The notes below the pieces were generated by a model. It had not been told where the DNA came from, did no database searches, and saw only the letters and a program-made list of their open reading frames with translations. Below are positions 7,316 to 13,507 of a stretch of 13,507 nt of DNA, piece by piece (position 1 is the first letter of the stretch; each line of letters starts with the position of its first letter). The position numbers were made by a program, and so were the translations under genes. This stretch comes from Betaproteobacteria bacterium (lineage in GTDB: Bacteria > Pseudomonadota > Gammaproteobacteria > Burkholderiales > SG8-39), in contig SCUH01000133.1 in assembly GCA_004298295.1 (NCBI GenBank), forward strand, positions 1-13,507. Direction: 5' to 3'.

Positions 7316-8087
7316 GCGCGGCCTCCTGCGCGATGCCGAGATAGGCTTCCTGCACGATCGGCGAGGCGATCACCGCCTCGGGCTCGCCATCGGCGACCAG
7401 TTCGCCCTGGTGCAGCACGATGATGCGGTCGGCCAGCGAGCGCACGACGTCCATCTTGTGCTCGACCAGCAGGATCGTCTTGTCGCCCAGCGCCTTGACG
7501 TGGTGGATCAGATCGAGCACCACCGGGACTTCATCCACGCTCATGCCCGCGGTCGGCTCGTCGAACATGAACACCTCGGGTTCGAGCGCGAGCAGGATCG
7601 CCACCTCGAGCTTGCGCTGGTCGCCGTGCGGCAGCATCGAGGCCACCGTGTCGCGCTTCTCGGCGAGCGCGACACGGTGCAGGCAGTGCTCGGCTTTCTC
7701 GAGAAGCTCGACGTGGCTGTGCCACATCGAGAACAGGTCCCTGCCGATCCCGGCACGCGCCTGCACGGCCAGCCGCACGTTTTCGAGGACGCTGAGGCGG
7801 GGGAAAAGATTGGTGAGCTGGAACGCGCGGCCGATGCCGCGCCGGGTGCGCTGCGGCGCGCTGAGCCCGCTGATGTCTTCGCCGAAGAGCGAAACGCGCC
7901 CGCCGCTCGCCCTGAGCTGGCCGGAGATCAGGTTGAAGTAGGTGGTCTTGCCGGCGCCGTTCGGCCCCACGATCGCGGTCAGCGTGCCGGGACGGAAGGC
8001 GCAGGAGACGTCGTTCACGGCCACGTGGCCGCCGAAACGGACCGTCAGGCCGTGCGTTTCCAGGACCGGGTGTTCCACCGCGGCCAC
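7308..8087 (-). CDS. livG: LivG-type ABC transporter ATPase
   Basis: A 259-residue nucleotide-binding subunit. Walker A is GPNGAGKT (41-48), the Q-loop is in GRAFQLTNLFP (Q90), Walker B is VFMFDEP (172-178), and the H-loop is VEHKMD (H210). The signature is degenerate: LPHGDQRKLE (152-161) instead of LSGGQ, a form seen in LivG and UrtD relatives that still keeps the Gly-x-Gln core. It pairs with LivF, which has a canonical signature. The most likely start is GTG at 8087, 24 bp after the livK stop. The N-terminus then runs directly into the first beta strand (VLETHGLTVRFGG). No ATG lies close enough upstream to be better. Confidence 0.92.
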   Translation of the reverse strand: MAAVEHPVLETHGLTVRFGGHVAVNDVSCAFRPGTLTAIVGPNGAGKTTYFNLISGQLRASGGRVSLFGEDISGLSAPQRTRRGIGRAFQLTNLFPRLSVLENVRLAVQARAGIGRDLFSMWHSHVELLEKAEHCLHRVALAEKRDTVASMLPHGDQRKLEVAILLALEPEVFMFDEPTAGMSVDEVPVVLDLIHHVKALGDKTILLVEHKMDVVRSLADRIIVLHQGELVADGEPEAVIASPIVQEAYLGIAQEAAHG

Positions 8088-8111
8088 GACGCTGGTTTCC
8101 GCAGGGCCCGG

Positions 8112-9302
8112 TTAACGCTTGACGCGGATCGGGACCTTCATTTCCTCGGGCTTGATCTCGCGGACCAGCTCCGGGATCGCCCAGGCGACGTTCGGGTCGA
8201 CCTTGATCTTGAAGTGGAACATCGACTGCATCGCCTGGTGGTCCTCCTTGCGGAAGGTCATGCGGCCCTTGGGCGTCTCGAAGACCAGTCCTTCCATGGC
8301 GGCGATCAGCTTCTCGGTATCGGTCGAGCCGGCTTTGCGGATCGCTTCCACGATCGCGATGCCGGCCGACATGCCGCCGGCGGTGAAGAAATCGGGCGGC
8401 GATTTGAAGCGCGCCTGATGCTCCTTCACCAGCCACTGGTTGACGGCATTCTTCGGGTGCTCGTAGTAGTAGTAGGTGGCGCCTTCCATGCCGGGCAGCG
8501 CCTTGTAGCTGGCGAGCGCGGGCAGGATGTTGCCGCCTGTGGCGATCTCGATGCCGAAGCGCCCCGGGTTCAGTTCGGCGAGCTTGAACGGATTGCCGCC
8601 GCCGCCCGCCCAGATGATGAAGATCACCTTGCGCCCCTTGCGGTCCTTCAACGCGTTGAACAGGCGCTCGCCCGGCGCGGTGAAGTCGCTGGTCGCGACG
8701 GGAGCGTATTCCTCGTGCACGATTTCGGCGCCAGTGCCGGCGAGCGCCTCCTTGAACGCCTTGACGCCGTCGCGGCCGAACGCATAGTCCTGTGCGAGCG
8801 TAGCGATCACGGTGTCCTTCTTGCCGAGGGCGACCGCGTTGGAAATGGCGTCCTGTGATGAGCTGCGGCCGGTGCGGAAGATGTAGCGGTTCCACTTCTC
8901 GCCGGTGATGGCGTCGGCGACCGCGGGCTCGACCAGCAGAATCTTCTTGTACTCCTCGGCCACCGGCAGCATGGCGAGCGCGACACCCGAGCCGGTCGGG
9001 CCGATGGCAAGGTCGACCTTGTCGTCGCCATAGGCTGCGGCGAGCTGGGCCTTGCCGACGTCAGGCTTGAACTGGCTGTCCTTTTCGATGACGACGATCT
9101 TGCGGCCGAGCAGCTCCATCTTGCCGCCGGTGGCATATTCGAGTCCCATCATCAGGCCGGCCTGGGTCTGCTTGGCATAGGCCTCCAGCACGCCGGTCTT
9201 GTCATACACGTGCGCGATCCTGATCTCCTTCGCCTGACCGAAAGCGAGGCCGGTGGCGGCGGCAAGGACGGTGGCGCCGATCCATTTTCTTGCGAGTTTC
9301 AT
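8112..9302 (-). CDS. livK: LivK-type periplasmic substrate-binding protein
   Basis: A 396-residue periplasmic binding protein of the Leu/Ile/Val (peripla_BP_6) family. The N-terminus MKLARKWIGATVLAAATGLAFGQA is a Sec signal peptide with a probable cut near residue 24, and the mature part begins KEIRIAHVYDKTGV. Later family-like segments include VDLAIGPTGSGVALAMLPVAEE and YIFRTGRSSSQDA. The start ATG (9302) has a strong GGAGGG at 9306-9311. A longer frame up to 9365 is excluded because it would add residues before the signal peptide and reach upstream of the predicted transcription start. It is the first gene of the operon, as expected for a binding protein needed in excess. Ligand identity cannot be read; the neighbouring hydrolase and sigma-54 activator hint at something other than plain Leu/Ile/Val. 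Confidence 0.92.
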   Translation of the reverse strand: MKLARKWIGATVLAAATGLAFGQAKEIRIAHVYDKTGVLEAYAKQTQAGLMMGLEYATGGKMELLGRKIVVIEKDSQFKPDVGKAQLAAAYGDDKVDLAIGPTGSGVALAMLPVAEEYKKILLVEPAVADAITGEKWNRYIFRTGRSSSQDAISNAVALGKKDTVIATLAQDYAFGRDGVKAFKEALAGTGAEIVHEEYAPVATSDFTAPGERLFNALKDRKGRKVIFIIWAGGGGNPFKLAELNPGRFGIEIATGGNILPALASYKALPGMEGATYYYYEHPKNAVNQWLVKEHQARFKSPPDFFTAGGMSAGIAIVEAIRKAGSTDTEKLIAAMEGLVFETPKGRMTFRKEDHQAMQSMFHFKIKVDPNVAWAIPELVREIKPEEMKVPIRVKR

Positions 9303-9334
9303 ATTCCCTCCGAGGTTGATTCGTGGTAGGGCAA

Positions 9335-9350
9335 TGCAATAAGCAAGCCA
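9335..9350 (-). promoter_or_regulatory. Sigma-54 (RpoN) promoter for the livK operon
   Basis: Read on the - strand the element is TGGCTT-GCTTA-TTGCA, against the consensus TGGCAC-N5-TTGCA. The invariant GG (9348-9349) and GC (9336-9337) are present with exact spacing. Transcription would start near 9324 and give a leader of about 22 nt that contains the livK ribosome site at 9306-9311. A sigma-54 activator gene lies immediately upstream, which strongly supports the call. Confidence 0.85.
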
Positions 9351-9357
9351 CCAAGAA

Positions 9358-9370
9358 TAACTCAATGATT
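9358..9370 (-). promoter_or_regulatory. Candidate IHF site
   Basis: On the - strand the sequence AATCATTGAGTTA matches the IHF consensus WATCAANNNNTTR at all defined positions except one. It lies between the sigma-54 promoter and the upstream inverted repeats, about 34-46 bp upstream of the predicted start, where DNA bending would bring a bound activator to the polymerase. The consensus is loose and the region is AT-rich, so chance is possible. Confidence 0.45.
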
Positions 9371-9448
9371 TTATTCAACTCAGATCGTCTGTAAGCGTTC
9401 ACTATCACTGTTGAGTTCGACATAATCAGACACAAACAGAAAATCATG

Positions 9449-9480
9449 TGTCCGACATATGGACATAGTGTATGAATGTC
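9449..9480 (-). promoter_or_regulatory. Overlapping inverted repeats, candidate activator-binding site
   Basis: Two perfect 5-bp inverted repeats overlap here: TGTCC-N7-GGACA (9449-9465) and GACAT-N9-ATGTC (9462-9480). The word GACATA occurs at 9419-9424, 9454-9459 and 9462-9467. The repeats lie about 125-155 bp upstream of the predicted livK start, a typical distance for enhancer sites of sigma-54 activators, and start 7 bp past the activator's stop. The - strand hairpin TGTCC/GGACA followed by CATGATTTTC could instead act as a weak terminator for the activator gene. Confidence 0.5.
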
Positions 9481-9486
9481 AGACGG

Positions 9487-10896
<1,410 letters not shown>

Positions 10897-10923
<27 letters not shown>

Positions 10924-10968
10924 CCGGCGGACCGTGGCTTGCGGTCGCCGAAATCTTACTCTGACCCC
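10897..10968 (-). repeat. Long imperfect hairpin at the htrA-activator junction
   Basis: Bases 10897-10916 and 10949-10968 are inverted copies, matching at 17 of 20 positions. In the - strand transcript two of the three mismatches become G-U pairs. Inside lies a second stem, GGCGGACCG (10926-10934) against CGGTCGCC (10942-10949), with one bulged G and a 7-nt loop. The 9-nt unpaired bulge at 10917-10925 contains the activator's ATG. The outer arm GGGGTCAGAGTAAGATTT resembles the GGGGTCAGA-type ends of REP sequences linked to RAYT transposases; that likeness is from memory. No transposase is present. Confidence 0.7.
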
Positions 10969-10970
10969 GA

Positions 10971-12143
10971 TTATTCCGGGCGCGGCTGCGGTTTCGGGCG
11001 CCGCCCGACGGTGACCGCGAGCTCGAGGTCCTGGCCCTGGCGGCGCAGCTTGAGTTTTGCGCTCGAACCCGGCGCGAGCCCGGCCATGAGGTTGAGCACG
11101 CCCTGCGGATCGGCGACCGGCGTGCCCTCGATCGCGAGCAGCACATCGCCTGGCTTCACGCCCGCCTTGTCCGCCGGGCCGTTGCGCAGCACGCCGCCGA
11201 TGATCGCGCCCTCGGTGCCGCCGAGCTTGAACGATTCGGCGAGCGCCGCGCTGATTTCCTGCAGCTCCACGCCGATCCAGCCGCGCGTCACGCTGCCGGT
11301 GCGCACGATCTGGTCGAGCACCATCTTGGCGGTCGAAACCGGGATCGCGAAGCCGATGCCCATCGAGCCGCCGGAGCGCGAGAAGATCGCGGTGTTGATG
11401 CCGACCAGATTGCCGCGCGCGTCCACCAGCGCGCCGCCGGAATTGCCGGGATTGATCGCGGCGTCGGTCTGGATGAAGTTCTCGAAGGTGTTGATGCCGA
11501 GGCCCGAGCGCCCGAGCGCCGAGACGATCCCGGAAGTCACGGTCTGGCCGACGCCGAACGGATTGCCGATCGCCAGCACGACGTCGCCGACGCGCAGTGC
11601 CTCCGAGGCGCCGAAAGTCACCGCCGGAAGCCCCTCGCCGCTCACGCGCAGCACCGCGAGGTCGGTATCGGGGTCCGTGCCGACGATCTTCGCCTGCAGC
11701 TTCTTGCCATCGGCGAGCGCAACCTCGATCTCGTCGGCGCCCTCCACCACGTGGTGGTTGGTGAGGACGTAGCCGGAGCTGCTCGCGATCACGCCGGAGC
11801 CGAGACTGGTGGCGCGCTGCGTGTCGTTTTCGAAGCGGTCGCCGAAGAAGCGCCGGAACAGCGGGTCGTTGAGCAGCGGGTGGCGCGGCGTGCGCACTTC
11901 CTTGGAGGTAAAGATGTTGACCACCGCCGGCATCGCGCTGCGCACCGCGTCGTGATAGGAATCGGGCCGCGCGCCGGTGCTCGCCGGCGCAGCCTGCTGG
12001 ACGACGGTGAGCGCCGACGAACCGGCAGGCGCGCCGCTGCCCACTTTCGCCGGCAGCCATTCCGGCCGGAACGTGGAGACGACGAACAGGGCGGCGACGC
12101 AGATCGTCACCGCTTGGGAAAACACCAGCCACAGGCGCCGCAT
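10971..12143 (-). CDS. htrA: HtrA/Deg family serine protease, membrane-anchored, one PDZ
   Basis: A 390-residue trypsin-like envelope protease. An N-terminal hydrophobic segment (about 4-23) without a clear cleavage site should anchor it in the inner membrane, followed by an Ala/Ser/Pro linker. The protease domain (about 65-275) has the catalytic triad H131 (LTNHHVVEG), D161 (DPDTDLAVL) and S235 (NPGNSGGAL). A single PDZ domain follows (about 285-380; GPADKAGVKPGDVLLAIEG), and the end is basic and proline-rich (GRRPKPQPRPE). One PDZ plus an anchor makes it DegS-like in layout, whereas DegP and DegQ have two PDZs and a cleaved signal. It probably acts in envelope quality control; a role in sigma-E signalling cannot be inferred. 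It diverges from petA across 164 bp and ends 47 bp before the activator. Confidence 0.92.
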   Translation of the reverse strand: MRRLWLVFSQAVTICVAALFVVSTFRPEWLPAKVGSGAPAGSSALTVVQQAAPASTGARPDSYHDAVRSAMPAVVNIFTSKEVRTPRHPLLNDPLFRRFFGDRFENDTQRATSLGSGVIASSSGYVLTNHHVVEGADEIEVALADGKKLQAKIVGTDPDTDLAVLRVSGEGLPAVTFGASEALRVGDVVLAIGNPFGVGQTVTSGIVSALGRSGLGINTFENFIQTDAAINPGNSGGALVDARGNLVGINTAIFSRSGGSMGIGFAIPVSTAKMVLDQIVRTGSVTRGWIGVELQEISAALAESFKLGGTEGAIIGGVLRNGPADKAGVKPGDVLLAIEGTPVADPQGVLNLMAGLAPGSSAKLKLRRQGQDLELAVTVGRRPKPQPRPE

Positions 12144-12307
12144 AAGGGCGCCGAATCTACCACAAGCGACGCCGCCGAAGATCGCGGAAGCCCTGAAATC
12201 GGCTGTGAGATCAAAAACTTAGGGATGAAAACGTGGACATGGCCGAGGCCAGTCGGTAAAATGCGCCGCTTTTGCAGCAATCCATCCCGTCTTTTCCGGA
12301 CCCCTTC
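12144..12307. other. Divergent htrA-petA intergenic region
   Basis: This 164-bp gap separates two genes that point away from each other. A good sigma-70-like promoter faces petA (given separately). I searched the other strand for a matching promoter for htrA and found no convincing -35/-10 pair or sigma-E-like element. Neither gene has a strong Shine-Dalgarno. No other structure was recognised. Confidence 0.6.
12234..12262 (+). promoter_or_regulatory. petA: Sigma-70-type promoter for petA
   Basis: TGGACA (12234-12239) and TAAAAT (12257-12262) each match 5 of 6 consensus bases and are separated by exactly 17 bp. Transcription would begin near 12269, leaving a 5' leader of about 39 nt before the petA ATG. 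The spacer contains the short inverted repeat GGCC-GA-GGCC. The fit is unusually good for DNA this GC-rich. Confidence 0.72.
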
Positions 12308-12901
12308 ATGAGCGATAGCGAGAAGATCGACAACACGCGGCGCAATCTGATCGTCGCCACCTCGGTGGTGGGCGGCGTCGCCGGCGCCGGCGCGGCCATT
12401 CCTTTCGTCACCAGCTGGTGGCCCTCGGAACGCGCCAAGGCCGCGGGCGCGCCGGTCGAAGTCGACATCTCGAAGCTCGAGCCGGGCGAGATGAAAGTGG
12501 TCGAGTGGCGCGGCAAGCCGGTGTGGGTGGTGCGGCGGACGAAGGAAATGCTCGATTCGCTGCGGGCGGTCGCCGCGCGCTTGACCGATCCGGATTCGAA
12601 ATCCTCGGAGCAGCCGGAGTATGCGCAGAACGAGGCCCGCGCGCGCAAACCCGAGTTCATGGTGATGGAAGGCGTGTGCACGCACCTGGGTTGTTCGCCC
12701 CAGCAAAAGGGCACCGAGGCCAAGGCCGAGATGGGCGGTGACTGGACGGGCGGCTTCTATTGCCCCTGCCATGGCTCCAAGTTCGATTACGCGGGCCGCG
12801 TGTTCAAGGGCGCGCCAGCGCCGCTCAACCTGCCGGTGCCGCCGCACACCTACCTTTCCGAGACCACGATCCTCATCGGCGAAGACCGCAAGGGAGCCTG
12901 A
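12308..12901 (+). CDS. petA: Rieske iron-sulfur protein of cytochrome bc1
   Basis: A 197-residue ubiquinol-cytochrome c reductase iron-sulfur subunit, which takes electrons from ubiquinol and passes them to cytochrome c1. The N-terminus carries a twin-arginine signal-anchor (NTRRNLIVATS, R11-R12, then a Gly/Ala-rich hydrophobic stretch to about 33). It is probably not cleaved, as in other bc1 Rieske proteins. The [2Fe-2S] ligands are C124 and H126 in CTHLGC, and C152 and H155 in CPCHGS; C129 and C154 should form the stabilising disulfide. The chosen ATG gives the usual short N-terminal tail, while 12 extra in-frame codons upstream lie in the leader. petB follows after 3 bp. Its export depends on the Tat system encoded at 2210-3693. 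Confidence 0.97.
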   Translation: MSDSEKIDNTRRNLIVATSVVGGVAGAGAAIPFVTSWWPSERAKAAGAPVEVDISKLEPGEMKVVEWRGKPVWVVRRTKEMLDSLRAVAARLTDPDSKSSEQPEYAQNEARARKPEFMVMEGVCTHLGCSPQQKGTEAKAEMGGDWTGGFYCPCHGSKFDYAGRVFKGAPAPLNLPVPPHTYLSETTILIGEDRKGA

Positions 12902-12904
12902 GCG

Positions 12905-13507
12905 ATGAGTGGCCGGCTGATGGCAGTGTGGGACTGGATCGATGCGCGCATGCCGTCGCTCGCGGAGGAATACCGCAAGCACATGGCGGAGTACTACGCG
13001 CCGAAGAACTTCAACTTCTGGTATTACTTCGGCTCGCTCGCGATGCTGGTGCTGGCGATCCAGATCGTGACCGGCATCTTCCTCACGATGCACTACAAGC
13101 CCGACGCCAGCCTCGCCTTCGGCTCGGTCGAGTACATCATGCGCGACGTGGCGGGCGGCTGGATCATCCGCTACATCCACTCCACCGGCGCGTCGGCGTT
13201 CTTCATCGTGGTGTACCTGCACATGTTCCGCGGTCTGATCTACGGCTCGTACCGCCAGCCGCGCGAGCTGGTGTGGATCTTCGGCGTGCTGATCTACCTG
13301 TGCCTGATGGGCGAAGCGTTCATGGGCTATCTGCTGCCCTGGGGTCAGATGTCGTATTGGGGCGCGCAGGTGATCGTGAACCTGTTCGGCACGATTCCGT
13401 TCATCGGACCGGACCTCGCGCTGTGGATCCGCGGCGACTACGTGGTGTCGGACGCGACCCTGAACCGGTTCTTCGCCATGCACGTGATCGCGATTCCGCT
13501 GGCGCTG
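12905..13507 (+). CDS. petB: Cytochrome b of the bc1 complex (5' part only)
   Basis: The first 201 codons of cytochrome b; the gene runs off the right edge with no stop or frameshift. Cytochrome b holds two b-type hemes and the quinone sites of the bc1 complex in the inner membrane. Seen: the leader helix, then the first membrane span (about 41-62, FGSLAMLVLAIQIVTGIFL), the first heme-ligand pair H92 and H106 (spaced by 13 residues: IRYIHSTGASAF ... YLHMFRG), the GYLLPWGQMSYWGA motif (141-154), and H193, which should be the first ligand of the second pair, its partner lying beyond the window. A ribosome site AGGGAG (12891-12896) stands 8 nt before the ATG at the end of petA. petC (cytochrome c1) is expected downstream. 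Confidence 0.96.
   Translation, partial: MSGRLMAVWDWIDARMPSLAEEYRKHMAEYYAPKNFNFWYYFGSLAMLVLAIQIVTGIFLTMHYKPDASLAFGSVEYIMRDVAGGWIIRYIHSTGASAFFIVVYLHMFRGLIYGSYRQPRELVWIFGVLIYLCLMGEAFMGYLLPWGQMSYWGAQVIVNLFGTIPFIGPDLALWIRGDYVVSDATLNRFFAMHVIAIPLAL

Larger units (their letters stand above)
9303..9486. other. AT-rich regulatory gap between the activator gene and livK
   Basis: These 184 bp are clearly richer in A and T than any other part of the window. They hold the livK ribosome site, the sigma-54 promoter, the IHF-like site and the inverted repeats listed separately. A further loose inverted pair, AACTCA (9377-9382) and TGAGTT (9412-9417), lies between the IHF-like site and the main repeats. No small reading frame with a credible start and ribosome site was seen. 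Confidence 0.7.

Noticed and set aside
7161..8858. A 565-codon open frame on the + strand opposite livG and livK
   Set aside because: It is compositionally biased, has no recognisable domain, and lies antisense to two well-supported genes; long antisense frames are common in GC-rich DNA.
9303..9365. Longer livK start at 9365
   Set aside because: It would place 21 residues before an otherwise standard signal peptide and begin upstream of the predicted sigma-54 start site. The ATG at 9302 has a strong ribosome site.
9449..9480. Classic NifA-type TGT-N10-ACA enhancer
   Set aside because: The nearest match has 11 bases between TGT and ACA, and the activator is not NifA-like. I keep the repeats only as a generic candidate site.
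10924..12132. Upstream extension of the activator to 881 residues
   Set aside because: The extra N-terminal part lies within htrA in another frame and is low-complexity Arg/Ala/Gly sequence. The PAS domain begins shortly after the ATG at 10923.
12107..13483. A 458-codon open frame on the - strand opposite petA and petB
   Set aside because: It is rich in H, R, D and Q without motifs and covers the petA promoter. The + strand encodes Rieske and cytochrome b with all expected ligands.

Overview
The window is about 13.5 kb of GC-rich chromosomal DNA. It most resembles a betaproteobacterium, although I cannot name a genus from sequence alone. Three things point that way: hisI and hisE are separate genes, a his operon runs straight into hinT and tatABC, and an HtrA-type protease gene lies head-to-head with petAB of the cytochrome bc1 complex. 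From memory, his-hinT-tatABC, htrA and petABC are neighbours in many betaproteobacteria.

Region 1 (1-3693, + strand) is one compact transcription unit: the end of hisA, then hisF, hisI, hisE, hinT, tatA, tatB and tatC. Several genes overlap by 4 bases (ATGA or GTGA). It encodes the late steps of histidine biosynthesis, a HIT-family nucleotide hydrolase and the complete twin-arginine translocase. A terminator-like hairpin sits between tatA and tatB, where reduced readthrough would favour an excess of TatA.

Region 2 (3697-10923, - strand) is an accessory-looking block. Read in its own direction it holds a PAS-AAA+-Fis sigma-54 activator, an AT-rich regulatory gap of 184 bp, then livK-livG-livF-livH-livM (a complete branched-chain-amino-acid-type ABC importer) and an alpha/beta hydrolase translationally coupled to livM. 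The gap carries a well-formed sigma-54 promoter (-24 GG and -12 GC with exact spacing), an IHF-like site and overlapping inverted repeats about 125-155 bp upstream of the predicted start. Together these suggest a local circuit: the activator senses a ligand or redox state through its PAS domain, binds the repeats and switches on uptake plus hydrolysis of a small, as yet unknown molecule.

Region 3 (10971-13507) has a membrane-anchored, single-PDZ HtrA/Deg protease on the - strand, diverging from petA (Rieske protein with a Tat signal) and the first 201 codons of petB on the + strand. A good sigma-70-type promoter lies in front of petA. The junction between htrA and the activator is a long imperfect hairpin (10897-10968) whose unpaired bulge holds the activator's start codon. 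It may be a REP-like element, a translational control structure, or a scar at the edge of the block. No gene-free stretch exceeds 300 bases. I saw no tRNA, rRNA, CRISPR, insertion sequence or riboswitch.
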